Numbered from the stretch's first letter, positions 35,701 to 44,906 are shown. The stretch: DNA of 64,000 nucleotides from Gaertneriomyces semiglobifer (GCA_025558075.1 JAHLKF010000030.1:108934-172933); one strand, 5' to 3'. Notes: generated by a model from the sequence alone, not told the origin. Numbers and translations are program-made.

Positions 35701-36264
35701 CTTCTTGAGACCAACCCAGTTTTGTCTGAAGCGCTGCAGCTTCACGGACCATAGGTGTACCCCGAACTACCATCATTCTTCCCGAAGGGTACAGATCCGG
35801 GCGAGTATAGATGAGGTGGAGCATGATCGCCACAGCGGCGCAAGCAACCGGTTGATCATTGTAATAATGGGTGGTGAGAGATGCTTGGCGAACACCTTTA
35901 ACACCACGCAGACCTCTTTTTGTTCCCGCACCAACATTCAGAGTATCGCGTTGAATGTAGTAAGAATAGGCGATGGTGTAGATGGTAACTTCGGTTTGTG
36001 AATGTACGGCCCGTTCCAACATATCATCAAAGCGTCGATCAGTCACATGATGTAACGCTACTCCCGTTTCATTTACTGTTACCGCTGGGCCATCCACATT
36101 TCTCAGTTGTAAAAATCCATGGACGCAAGTCATGATTTGAGTTGGTGTCCAGTTCGGTAGGTACGCTTGAAGCTCAGCAAATATTCGACTCCGAAAAGAT
36201 ATCCCAAAAAGAGCTCGAACCCGATCATCATCAATCGCTTGATTGTTACCCAAACGTATAGCAC
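32787..36264 (-). pseudogene. Family B DNA polymerase, unit 1 copy, broken
   Basis: This is the same gene as the intact unit 2 copy (40240-43827), with two breaks. The N-terminal ~35 codons and the promoter are missing, because the frame is cut at 36264 where repeat X of unit 2 begins. One C is lost in a T/C run near 33346, which shifts the frame between polymerase motifs B and C. The exonuclease motifs and motifs A and B lie before the shift and are unchanged; motif C (DTDS) is in the other frame. It cannot make a full polymerase. Confidence 0.9.
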
Positions 36265-36600
36265 GAGAGAAGGGGGCATGATAGTTTGTAACACCTTTTT
36301 CGGTATCGATAACGCAAAAGTGGGTGCGGCAGCGGAGTAAAATGCGATAAATTTCATAGATTTCGGATAAATTTCGTAGATTTCGGGAAAACCGCGTTTT
36401 ATTATGAAATGAATGAAAACAATGGAAATGTATGAAAGTTTCGTGAAAGAAATAGAGTTTGAATTGTGCGTGCGACTCAGGGGATCGGAAGAGCGTGACT
36501 CATAGTACGCCACACAGCCACAGAGAGTTTCGGACACTCTTGTGTCGTATATGGAAACTCATAGAAGGTTTTGGAATATTTTGAGAGGTATTACCCAACG
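36265..36600 (+). repeat. Terminal repeat X, copy 3
   Basis: It starts with GAGAGAAGGGGGCATGATAG and is nearly identical to copy 2, except for small differences in the ATTTCGGATAAATT repeat tract. It lies directly against the truncated unit 1 polymerase gene. Confidence 0.85.
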
Positions 36601-36610
36601 CAGTCATTTA

Positions 36611-37132
36611 TTAAATAGTCAGGTTGTACTCTGACAAACATTCTTTGACAAAGCGCTGCCAGGCCATCTCCGCAAGCAATACCTCACCATAGCAGGCAGG
36701 AAGATTGTCATGACCACAGTCCATGATGAAGGCGACAGAACGGGACACGCATATCGCACAAAATAGCAAATAGACTTGAGGTTGATATTGCAGGTGTCCG
36801 GAAGGTACACCAGGCTTAAAGTAAAGTTCCATATCGTAGAGCAATTTTGGCTTATCAGAACCTTCGAGAATCACATAGGTTTGATAGCGACGATGCCGAA
36901 GATGCAAACTTCCAAACCGGGTGACATAGGTTCGTTCATCGAGAACAGGACCCAACAAGCTTCCCATGGGACCAATGCGTTGAGCAAGACGGGTTCGAAA
37001 ATGAGTGCGTAAACGCTGTGGAGTAAAAAGCTTCTCGAAGGTCCGAATACGATCATACATATGGTCTTTGGCGCGGATCCCGAAAATGAGTTTTCGAAGC
37101 TCCACAGGAAGATCGTCAAAGGTCGCTGGCAT
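36611..37132 (-). CDS. F-box-like protein of E1 (173 aa), unit 2
   Basis: The full-length copy of the gene that is cut short in unit 1. The N-terminus has an F-box-like motif, DDLPVELRKLIFGI, which in eukaryotes would dock to SKP1 and target a protein for ubiquitination. The rest (FTPQRLRTHFRTRLAQRI, and a hydrophobic VYLLFCAICVS near residue 125) is unrecognised. The ATG at 37132 faces the divergent 400-aa gene across 79 bp. The motif is short, so the F-box call is tentative. Confidence 0.6.
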   Translation of the reverse strand: MPATFDDLPVELRKLIFGIRAKDHMYDRIRTFEKLFTPQRLRTHFRTRLAQRIGPMGSLLGPVLDERTYVTRFGSLHLRHRRYQTYVILEGSDKPKLLYDMELYFKPGVPSGHLQYQPQVYLLFCAICVSRSVAFIMDCGHDNLPACYGEVLLAEMAWQRFVKECLSEYNLTI

Positions 37133-37165
37133 GGCAGGTTGAGGAGATTGCTATTATGAAGTGCA

Positions 37166-37173
37166 TATAAAAA
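37166..37173 (+). promoter_or_regulatory. TATA box of the 400-aa gene, unit 2
   Basis: TATAAAAA lies 38 bp before the ATG at 37212, with the same spacing as in unit 1. Confidence 0.6.
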
Positions 37174-37211
37174 GAGTAGAGTTTGTGAAATGGAAAAACC
37201 AACATGTAACA

Positions 37212-38414
37212 ATGACTGTCGAAGAAAACGTACAAGTACTACACGGTCGTCATGGACGGATATTCAAGATTGAAAATCTCACAAACGACGGCCGCTTTGA
37301 GATGCAAATGTTTACCGGCATCCATTGGAGTGAAGATACGTTGGACGACGTTAAAGTTCAAAAGGTTCTTACCCAACGATTACCACCAGAGCTGAGGGAA
37401 CGTGTTTTGCAATACACTGTGTTGACAATGTTGAAAGGACATGCGATTGCAGAGGCTGCTAGACTGGTAGCCATCAGCCAACCGTTGTTAAGATGGTTTT
37501 TTCGACGGTTCGTCAGGGGTCTTCACACCGTGGATAAAGTCTCTACATTCACCATGATTCACCAAACATTGCGAACATTCAACATCTTACACCTTGTCGC
37601 CGGAGCCGCTTTTGAAATTACTCGTGAAGAACGAAATTTCGTCGACGACATCTTTGATACGACACTGCAGTACTGTGTTTATCAGTTTCGGAATAATGCT
37701 GATTACTCCCCCTGTAACATTCTTTGCAATTACTATGATCAGGATCTTTCATTACACATTGCAGAACGCACTGTACAACATGTTACATCGACTCTGGAAG
37801 AAGGTAGCGGCATTGACTCGGAATCGATTCATTCGCAAGATTCGACATGGTCGGAAGATGCGCCATCAACGATGCAAGAAGAGGAAGATGACGAGGATGA
37901 CGATGAGTTTATTTTGGACGAATCGGGCGATGATCGTACATTGATGCACCGCCCCTTTGTTCCTTTACGTATCCAAGCATTTGTGAGACACAGAAGCATG
38001 CGACAGATGATGATTCGAGTGCGGGAACGTCCTACAGGTTATGGTGCGGCAGGCCCCATGCGTTTTAAATCCTTGGGATGGGGAGCGGGTTCCATTGGCA
38101 CTACCGTATTGTACGAACGTTCCTACGGGCCGAATCAACCCCACATCGACGCGACCTCATCTCATGTGACAATGGAACCAGTCAAGCACCTAATGCATCC
38201 GTGTATTGTCATCGGGTTTCAGCAACGTATACCTTACAAGTATGGCGAAAACTGGTTCGAATGGTGCCGCTTCGCTGAACTTGTCAAACTCAGCTGTGAT
38301 GACGCTGAACTGTTTTTACTCTACAGTGAGGATTCAGTGTTTGAATCAACGTTGACAGGGTTGCTTCCCATTCATCGTCAAAATGTTTTGCTTCATGTAC
38401 GTATAGATGAATAA
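37212..38414 (+). CDS. E1 protein of unknown function (400 aa), unit 2
   Basis: Second copy of the gene at 29759-30961. Only a handful of residues differ (for example an R-to-L change in the ERVLQYTV block), with no break. Retained open in both copies. Function unknown. Confidence 0.75.
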   Translation: MTVEENVQVLHGRHGRIFKIENLTNDGRFEMQMFTGIHWSEDTLDDVKVQKVLTQRLPPELRERVLQYTVLTMLKGHAIAEAARLVAISQPLLRWFFRRFVRGLHTVDKVSTFTMIHQTLRTFNILHLVAGAAFEITREERNFVDDIFDTTLQYCVYQFRNNADYSPCNILCNYYDQDLSLHIAERTVQHVTSTLEEGSGIDSESIHSQDSTWSEDAPSTMQEEEDDEDDDEFILDESGDDRTLMHRPFVPLRIQAFVRHRSMRQMMIRVRERPTGYGAAGPMRFKSLGWGAGSIGTTVLYERSYGPNQPHIDATSSHVTMEPVKHLMHPCIVIGFQQRIPYKYGENWFEWCRFAELVKLSCDDAELFLLYSEDSVFESTLTGLLPIHRQNVLLHVRIDE

Positions 38415-38431
38415 AAGACGTACATATATTG

Positions 38432-39139
38432 TTAACCAAAAATCATCGAATACATGGATGCGACATGGTTATCTACAGCTCCACGCACACGTTCACGAGT
38501 GTACCCATCATGCCATCTTTGTTCAACCTCATGGTTTGCCAACTCTTTCAGTTCCTTCTTGGTCATCTTGGCACCTTTTTGCTCTTCTTGCTCCTTCACA
38601 ATGGAGGTGACAAACTTGGTGAACCAGGTTGGGGGCTTGTCCTCTGAAGGATCCAAATTAGGTTCACTCTTTGGTTTGCGGACACGTTTTGGTTTACTAA
38701 CACCGTTGCTCACGGTCTCTGTCGGGGGAGACGACACTTGGTCCGAACGTCCTTCGGTTTCGGTTTCGGAACGAGGGTCCGACTTGGTGTCACTGTTTTC
38801 GTTTTTGGTGACGGTTTCTTGCTTCCGTTTGCGGGCTTCACGGCGCTTCGCGTTCGCGGCTTCCTTTCTAGCCTTGGCAGCATTAGCAGCTTCTTCTTCG
38901 GCTTTTACTTTTAAAAGTTCTTCCTCACGACGTTTTTGTTCTTCGGCTAGTTTCTCTTGGCGGCGTTTCTCGCGAGCTTCCTTCATCTTTTGTTTTTGTT
39001 CCTCTGAAAGAGTCCGCTTAGGTTTCGTTTCAACTGACGCTGATGATGTCTCATCCAGTTTCGTAGGTGGGCCCATCGACTGGGCCGAAGCGACATACAA
39101 GGATGGGGAAGTCTTGGTAGGTGCAGCTGACTTTGGCAT
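38432..39139 (-). CDS. Lys/Glu-rich coiled-coil protein of E1 (235 aa), unit 2
   Basis: Second copy of 30979-31686, almost identical (one L/S change seen in the DQV(L/S)SPP block). Same long charged helix and MIFG end. Confidence 0.75.
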   Translation of the reverse strand: MPKSAAPTKTSPSLYVASAQSMGPPTKLDETSSASVETKPKRTLSEEQKQKMKEAREKRRQEKLAEEQKRREEELLKVKAEEEAANAAKARKEAANAKRREARKRKQETVTKNENSDTKSDPRSETETEGRSDQVSSPPTETVSNGVSKPKRVRKPKSEPNLDPSEDKPPTWFTKFVTSIVKEQEEQKGAKMTKKELKELANHEVEQRWHDGYTRERVRGAVDNHVASMYSMIFG

Positions 39140-39267
39140 GGTGGAGCGGCGTCTACACAAAAAGAATGAATAATCAAGTGTGCACAAGAAGAAAAAAGAA
39201 AACGAGGTATCTATTGCGTCGGACGGTCGTGTGAGGGTGTAAAGTACAGTATGAGGTGCACACTATC

Positions 39268-39915
39268 TCATAATCCTTTCATTTCATCAAGGAGCGACCC
39301 AACAGACCCCGCCGCAGCATGAGGGATCACCACTCCACCAGATGAAGCCCTGCTACTCGACGCTCGACGTTCCGTCACACTGGTTCCCTGTGATGGTGGA
39401 CCGTGATGACGCCCTGTGGGGCCAACCAAACGGCTCGTTCGGTATTTCATCCACTTGTCACTAGGAGAGGAGGTCTTCAAGTTAAGCACACCACCTTTCA
39501 TTATTTTACCTGTGCGGTACTCGATACCCTCCATAGGATCGTCTTGATAGGTAACCTTGCAAATTTGATCAACGTTACCACCGTAAAATGCGTTTGGAGG
39601 ACCTTCCGAACGTCCAGCAATGACAGGTGTCGTTCCATGTGGGGGTTGTCGGAGTCTCACAGATGCAGGAGTACGTTTCATGGCTGAATCGGTTTGAGCG
39701 GCCAACGTATGAAATCTTCCAAAAGGGTAAGGGGCTTGTATCACCGCCTTGACATCGGATTTCCGGAAGTCTTGATAAATGGTTTTTGCAATGGTAGTAC
39801 GGGTACGATGTTCTCGCCAGTTGGCAACGGGAAAGTAACGGGTTCCGCAACTTCCAACATTCACACGTTCTATCGGTCTGCGTGGTGCGTACACGGTAAC
39901 GTTATCGATGCCCAT
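39268..39915 (-). CDS. E1 protein of unknown function (215 aa), unit 2
   Basis: Second copy of 31815-32462. A few substitutions (C-to-Y in the NAF(C/Y)GGN block, R-to-C in the following DQI(R/C)KV block). Open throughout. Confidence 0.7.
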   Translation of the reverse strand: MGIDNVTVYAPRRPIERVNVGSCGTRYFPVANWREHRTRTTIAKTIYQDFRKSDVKAVIQAPYPFGRFHTLAAQTDSAMKRTPASVRLRQPPHGTTPVIAGRSEGPPNAFYGGNVDQICKVTYQDDPMEGIEYRTGKIMKGGVLNLKTSSPSDKWMKYRTSRLVGPTGRHHGPPSQGTSVTERRASSSRASSGGVVIPHAAAGSVGSLLDEMKGL

Positions 39916-39927
39916 GACAGTGTCACG

Positions 39928-40197
39928 TTACTGTGTCCGGTCGCGCGGCGGAGAATCGTCTGGAACCCGTTGGTCAATCGGGGGTGCCGTGGAACCACGC
40001 CGGCTCACAGCCTCAACAAGTGTTGTGGTGGTCGCTTTTGTTCCCTTGAAAAGAGCACCTGTGACACTAGCAGTGCGGTTCGGTGCTTTGATTCCCAAAG
40101 CTTCTGATACTCCAAGAAGGACACCCAAAACAACGGTCACAATGGTAAGCCAATCCGGTGCTTTGCAGGTCGTGGCAGGGTCACCGGAAACGTCCAT
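39928..40197 (-). CDS. Small single-pass membrane protein of E1 (89 aa), unit 2
   Basis: Second copy of 32475-32744. The membrane segment is unchanged. It lies 42 bp downstream of the polymerase stop. Confidence 0.6.
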   Translation of the reverse strand: MDVSGDPATTCKAPDWLTIVTVVLGVLLGVSEALGIKAPNRTASVTGALFKGTKATTTTLVEAVSRRGSTAPPIDQRVPDDSPPRDRTQ

Positions 40198-40239
40198 AGT
40201 AGATGTCACGTTACTTGTCAATGTAAATGTGCATATTAT

Positions 40240-43200
40240 TTAACACATATCCTCTAAAATACTGTGTCCAAAAGGCCACAATTGTTTCGTTTCTTTATCG
40301 TACACACCCTTCAACTTGTCTTGATCAAACGTGATCTTTTTGAAAAAACGCCGACTCGTCATATCACGACCCATATGATACGTAAAGGTGAATTGTGGCA
40401 CATCAACGGTTCTGTCGGACAAGAGAATCACCAAGGCGGTGTTGAAATTGAAGATTTTGTTGTGAGCCACTTTGAGAGAGACACCTTTACATTTGAAGGT
40501 AGTGTAGCCGTCGTCACCACGTAACCCATACGTCTTGGGTCCCAAACCGACAAACTCACGAATCCCCTTATGTTTCTTTTCAAACTTGTCCACTTCCCAG
40601 TCTCCCCAGATATCACCTGCTGGTACAAAATCCTTGGGCATATCGGGTGTCTTTACATAAATGATACTGTCAGTGTCATGCATAAGAACGTTGGTATCAA
40701 GCTTGAGCATTTGCTCTAACAGTAGGAGGCGTCCGTATGCTGGAACAAAGATGGCCGCTGGTATGTAACCCTTATGGAGATCAGGTCGGCTTTTTTCCCG
40801 ATTGTGTTTGTATCGGAACAACGTGTACTCGTCCAAAGCATCATAAGAGCTGACACGGTTCGTATCGTCAGCTACTGTTTGCAAGAAGCGCGACACATCT
40901 TCATCATCTTCTTCATGAACAATGATGCTCTGTTGATGGTCTACAGTCTCAGCATGCTTTCCCCAAGCACTGTTGAAAAGAATTTTGAATGTCTGTTTGA
41001 CAGCTGGCATGTTTCGGAACTTGGTGGGGTCGATGTCCATTCCGAACCATTCTAGGTACTCGTGTTTGAGTCTCTGACTTTCTTCTTCAGACCGAAGCTC
41101 CCCACTGTTGTACAGTTTGAGTTTGTATAATTCGTGCAACAAACCCGACCATTTAGATGGTGCGCGCTTGTACTCGTGAAGGCAATAGACTCGAGAGATC
41201 TTGTATCCACAGGTGACCGCTTTTTGTAACTCGACCGAAGTGAAAACACCCTTGTTCAAAGGTTCCAAGGTCGCCAAACACTTGTTTTGTGTATGATCAA
41301 AGTGGACAAGGACAGGGTGGTATAAATCTCTTGGAGGTGTCACATCGCAACAGATGATCCCGAAAAAGGTTTCTAGGTATTGAGGTGTGGGTTGTTCAGC
41401 GTGTTCAATGACATGGATGCGCCGATTACGAGTTCGTTTCCTCTCTTCAATATGACATTTGCACCCATCCAACGGTCGATTGAAATGTTTGTAACAAGGA
41501 TAGAAAGCATCATCGTATATATGTATGATGGGCGGCCCCACCGGATAATCGTTGACCACTTGGACAAAAGGATACATCGACACCACATCAATGTAGGAGA
41601 TGCGCTCTCCACGTTCCCAGTCAGCATCAGAAACACGATGGTGAAACTTGCGAATGTCCGTTCGACCACCGCGGAGCGCAGCACGGTCAAAGTAATATTC
41701 TTCAGCTTCCAAGGCGCACCAGTTGTCGTATGCTGATTGAACCACACTGTCAGGATCGTCCAGGTCGAGCTCCATCATCTTGCTATTGTATCGTAAAAAC
41801 AGATTGTGGACATAACCTGCTGAGGTTGGGTGCAACCATGGGGAGATAGCAAGGTCTTCATCGAACGCTGCCAGGTTTTCAGTACAAAGATCGTGGTATT
41901 TGCGAGCAATCTGAACCAAGACCTCCACGTCCTGTTTACAGTACTTGACTATTTCATGGCAAAAGTTCCAATCGTTGCGCCCCATCCAAGTAGCGTACCA
42001 GTCGTTGAATTCCTGTAACTCGGCGGTGTCGCGACAACTGAAACTCAGGTCAAAGAAGCTCTTGTCCGGAATAGGTCCCACATACTGCTGATTTTCGGGT
42101 GTGTTAAACAGATGAGGGAAACGTCCCTTGTCAACATCCACATTATTAGGAAAGAAATCATTTGCCAGATCCTTCAAACGACCTTTCAAATGGAGCATGG
42201 TATCCAGAAAGATCGTATTCCCAACTTGGAGACGCATAAACTTTCCGCCGCGCAAGATCGGTTTGATGCTGGTGGCTAAGCCAGTCATCTTGATTAAAGT
42301 GTTGAACAATAACCGTGAGTCGTATCCGCTAGCATTGTGTGCAAGACAAATGTTTTTACCGTCGTTGTGTTGAAGCATGAAATGAATAAACTCCTCTAGA
42401 GAATCCACAACACAGGTGTCGCCAACATGGTCGAAAAGGTTCCGGTAACAGACAAGATTGGGCACTTGAGTTTGTTCTGTTACGGTGTATGTTCTAACTT
42501 TACCTGTCTCTTGATCCAAGACAAAGTTCCCACCCTCATCCGATATGAAATGGAGAGACTCCGTATCCGGCACAGGTACTAGACAACTCTCAATGTCGTA
42601 TGCCCAAACCATGTACTGGTCCTTTTCACCCTGCTCACCGTGGGACAGAAAAGTAGGTTTGTGTTGGGTAAAATCTTTCCATATGGTACATCGGTGCGAT
42701 CGTAGTTCTGTAAACTTAATGTCCAGATAGCAAAATTTGCACTTCATCACGTTACATACATGGCGATGTTTTGGTGAATAGGAGATGTCGCACAAATCAC
42801 ATGTTTTGTTTTCCACAAAACGTGCCATCTTACGAACTTGGGGCTCTCCAGTCTCGTCGCAACAAGAATGTCCAGCGACTGCAAGAAATGTGCTGGAACA
42901 TCGACTGCACCAGCTCCAGTTCTGAGCTCGTCGCATATGACTGATAAAGGCGGGAGGCGCATCCACAGAAACATAGTGACGTTTGACTTCGTCCAAGTGA
43001 ACATACACAATACGGTTGGGTAGGGCGTCATAATCATAATCTACCCCTGACCAATCGTGCATTGCCATGGACTTGAGCGTGGGGATAATCAACACGATAC
43101 GATAGGCAGAATAGTCAGGGTGTTTGACAAAATCCTCCAACTGGGCAATGGTCACTTCTTGAGACCAACCCAGTTTTGTCTGAAGTGCTGCAGCTTCACG

Positions 43201-43827
43201 AACCATAGGCGTGCCCCGAACTACCATCATTCTTCCCGAAGGGTATAGATCCGGGCGGGTATAGATGAGGTGGGGTATGATCGCCACAGCGGCGCAAGCA
43301 ACCGGTTGATCATTGTGATAATGGGTGGTGAGAGATGCTTGGCGAACACCTTTAACTCCACGCAGACCTCTTTTTGTTCCCGCACCAACATTCAGAGTAT
43401 CGCGTTGAATGTAGTAAGAATAAGCGATGGTGTAGATGGTAACTTCGGTTTGTGAATGTACTGCCCGTTCCAACATATCATCAAAGCGTCGATCAGTCAC
43501 ATGATGTAACGCTACTCCCGTTTCATTTACTGTTACCGCTGGGCCATCCACATTTCTCAGTTGTAAAAATCCATGGACGCGAGTCATGATTTGAGTTGGT
43601 GTCCAATTCGGTAGGTACGCTTGAAGCTCAGCAAATATTCGACTCCGAAAAGATATCCCAAAAAGAGCTCGAACCCGATCATCATCAATCGCTTGATCGT
43701 TACCCAAACGTATAGCACGCATCGTAATTTCGATAGGACGACCATCTCGTGCACGGCGAACTGTCACCTCATAGGCAGGTGTCCTGGCTGCAGAAGGTTC
43801 AACCACTTGAAATGGTACTGTACTCAT
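40240..43827 (-). CDS. Protein-primed-type family B DNA polymerase (pPolB)
   Basis: The replicative polymerase of E1, 1,195 aa from the ATG at 43827. Exonuclease motifs: YDIES (about residue 410), the HNASGYDSRLL block (about 497) and KYCKQDVEVL (about 629). Polymerase motifs: A DVVSMYP (about 747), B KQTFKILFNSAWGK (about 944) and C HDTDS (about 1050). This set, with no PCNA-binding or other replicative-Pol features, fits the DNA_pol_B_2 group of Polintons, virophage-like elements, adenoviruses and linear plasmids. The first ~400 residues are long for the group and carry a Cys/His-rich zone at about 307-382 (CSRCSSTF, CDLCDISY, CNVMKCKFC). No separate terminal-protein gene is recognised. A TATAAATA box lies at 43889-43896. 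Confidence 0.92.
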   Translation of the reverse strand: MSTVPFQVVEPSAARTPAYEVTVRRARDGRPIEITMRAIRLGNDQAIDDDRVRALFGISFRSRIFAELQAYLPNWTPTQIMTRVHGFLQLRNVDGPAVTVNETGVALHHVTDRRFDDMLERAVHSQTEVTIYTIAYSYYIQRDTLNVGAGTKRGLRGVKGVRQASLTTHYHNDQPVACAAVAIIPHLIYTRPDLYPSGRMMVVRGTPMVREAAALQTKLGWSQEVTIAQLEDFVKHPDYSAYRIVLIIPTLKSMAMHDWSGVDYDYDALPNRIVYVHLDEVKRHYVSVDAPPAFISHMRRAQNWSWCSRCSSTFLAVAGHSCCDETGEPQVRKMARFVENKTCDLCDISYSPKHRHVCNVMKCKFCYLDIKFTELRSHRCTIWKDFTQHKPTFLSHGEQGEKDQYMVWAYDIESCLVPVPDTESLHFISDEGGNFVLDQETGKVRTYTVTEQTQVPNLVCYRNLFDHVGDTCVVDSLEEFIHFMLQHNDGKNICLAHNASGYDSRLLFNTLIKMTGLATSIKPILRGGKFMRLQVGNTIFLDTMLHLKGRLKDLANDFFPNNVDVDKGRFPHLFNTPENQQYVGPIPDKSFFDLSFSCRDTAELQEFNDWYATWMGRNDWNFCHEIVKYCKQDVEVLVQIARKYHDLCTENLAAFDEDLAISPWLHPTSAGYVHNLFLRYNSKMMELDLDDPDSVVQSAYDNWCALEAEEYYFDRAALRGGRTDIRKFHHRVSDADWERGERISYIDVVSMYPFVQVVNDYPVGPPIIHIYDDAFYPCYKHFNRPLDGCKCHIEERKRTRNRRIHVIEHAEQPTPQYLETFFGIICCDVTPPRDLYHPVLVHFDHTQNKCLATLEPLNKGVFTSVELQKAVTCGYKISRVYCLHEYKRAPSKWSGLLHELYKLKLYNSGELRSEEESQRLKHEYLEWFGMDIDPTKFRNMPAVKQTFKILFNSAWGKHAETVDHQQSIIVHEEDDEDVSRFLQTVADDTNRVSSYDALDEYTLFRYKHNREKSRPDLHKGYIPAAIFVPAYGRLLLLEQMLKLDTNVLMHDTDSIIYVKTPDMPKDFVPAGDIWGDWEVDKFEKKHKGIREFVGLGPKTYGLRGDDGYTTFKCKGVSLKVAHNKIFNFNTALVILLSDRTVDVPQFTFTYHMGRDMTSRRFFKKITFDQDKLKGVYDKETKQLWPFGHSILEDMC

Positions 43828-43888
43828 CGCTGACAATGGTGTGTATTTTCTGTTCAAACTATGATACACACAAAATAGTCGAACATCT

Positions 43889-43896
43889 TATTTATA
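43889..43896 (-). promoter_or_regulatory. TATA box of the E1 polymerase gene
   Basis: TATAAATA on the minus strand, 61 bp upstream of the polymerase ATG and just before the 3' end of the next gene. It is absent from truncated unit 1. Confidence 0.5.
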
Positions 43897-43917
43897 CAAG
43901 AACTGAACCGGCGTTCA

Positions 43918-44556
43918 CTACTGAGTTCCTTGAAAACTAATCGCATCATCATTGACCACTTGAAATGCATCCGTGGGTGGGTTGAACACGTTGACTGGGA
44001 TGCTTCTGGAAGGTGCGCCCAGTCTAGGTATTAACCGCATAACAGCAATAGCTTTCGTCGGGTCGATGGTGAGTACTGACGCGGTAGGGTTCCGAATGGT
44101 GATATGGAGACCTTGCACTTCTCTTGTACCGACACAACCGTTGGAGTTGGTTTCATGAGTAAACGTCTGAAGCACGACCGAATGGGACACATCGGCCACA
44201 TGCTCGATCTGAACTGTCATACCGCGTGGTACGTGAAACTCCAAACCGAGCGGGATCTCCGCGAAAGAGTAGGGTGTCATATGGAATGGTTCAGGAAAGT
44301 TTGTCGGGACAAAGACTAGGAAGGTGTTCATGCGGTTGTGTTGTCGTAAGGGCCAATGACACACGGTCGGATCCCGGACGTTGACAATCAAGGGGCAGAT
44401 TTGATCCATTGCAGGGTACAGATATAGGAGAAGTTGGTCTTCACGCACTTCAGGAACGTTCTCGAAAGTTTCGCTACCTAAGAGTTCAAAGAACCGCGCG
44501 CGCTCGTACTCGCCAATGACAAGGGTCAAGTCCTCTACGTTAGCGGGGCGAACCAT
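43918..44556 (-). CDS. dUTPase-fold-like protein of E1
   Basis: 212 aa, ATG at 44556. The middle resembles the trimeric dUTPase jelly-roll. AEIPLGLEFHVPRGM (about 99-113) matches the strand pair around dUTPase motif 2. GCVGTREVQGLHITIRN (about 140-156) matches the motif 3-4 region, and KAIAVMRLIP (about 168-177) matches the GxRIAQL strand. The catalytic Asp of motif 3 and the P-loop-like Gly/Ser motif 5 are not evident, so dUTP hydrolysis is doubtful. A structural or host-interaction role, as for dUTPase-derived proteins in other DNA viruses, is possible. The assignment is by eye and needs a profile search. Confidence 0.5.
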   Translation of the reverse strand: MVRPANVEDLTLVIGEYERARFFELLGSETFENVPEVREDQLLLYLYPAMDQICPLIVNVRDPTVCHWPLRQHNRMNTFLVFVPTNFPEPFHMTPYSFAEIPLGLEFHVPRGMTVQIEHVADVSHSVVLQTFTHETNSNGCVGTREVQGLHITIRNPTASVLTIDPTKAIAVMRLIPRLGAPSRSIPVNVFNPPTDAFQVVNDDAISFQGTQ

Positions 44557-44630
44557 CTTGTATTGAATTTATGGAGTTTTTACAACCGTATGGGTGAGCA
44601 AAAGAGGGTTCCAGAGAAAGGGGATGCCTA

Positions 44631-44906
44631 CTATCTCATCTGCACACCCCGTCGTTTTTGAGTCTGAGGTCCAACACCAGTGTACATCGTCGCCTTCCCC
44701 ATCATTCCGCTCCCGACAGATGGCGGTCGTGGGACTTTCATTGAAATGTCGTACCAGTCTGCCGAGTGGGTTGCGACGCTGCCACGGCTGGTGCCACGAC
44801 TCTCCCAAAGGGCACCAAGTTGTCGTCGCTGTCGACGATACCGAGGCCGACGCGTTACTCGAAGGTTCTTTCGCCTGAACATGTCTTGAACCGCCCCTGG
44901 CAACAT
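44631..44906 (-). CDS. Arg-rich core-like basic protein of E1
   Basis: 91 aa from an ATG at 44906. Residues about 10-30 are dominated by Arg/Lys (FRRKNLRVTRRPRYRRQRRQ), followed by a Gly/Ser/Met-rich part. The composition and size suit a DNA-condensing virion core protein like the small basic core proteins of adenoviruses, but there is no clear homology. An overlapping frame on the same strand (44569-44940) is less convincing because it lacks such biased composition. Confidence 0.5.
   Translation of the reverse strand: MLPGAVQDMFRRKNLRVTRRPRYRRQRRQLGALWESRGTSRGSVATHSADWYDISMKVPRPPSVGSGMMGKATMYTGVGPQTQKRRGVQMR

Larger units (their letters stand above)
28811..36264. repeat. Tandem duplication of element E1, unit 1 (7,454 bp)
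   Basis: This block and 36265-43718 are direct repeats of exactly the same length. They share all six gene positions and differ by scattered substitutions and a few compensating single-base indels. Both begin at GAGAGAAGGGGG of repeat X. Unit 1 stops inside its polymerase gene, where unit 2 begins. Confidence 0.95.
36265..43718. repeat. Tandem duplication of element E1, unit 2 (7,454 bp)
   Basis: The second copy of the 7,454-bp block. Here sequence continues past the copy border (43719 onward) into the true polymerase 5' end and further E1 genes, so unit 2 is the less damaged one. The border has only 1-2 bp of shared sequence with the start of X. Confidence 0.95.

Noticed and set aside
31001..39173. 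239-codon plus-strand frames opposite the Lys-rich E1 protein in both units
   Set aside because: They are Ser/Phe/Ala low-complexity shadows of the AAG/GAA-rich coding strand; they lack a promoter, and the minus-strand gene fits the operon-like run.
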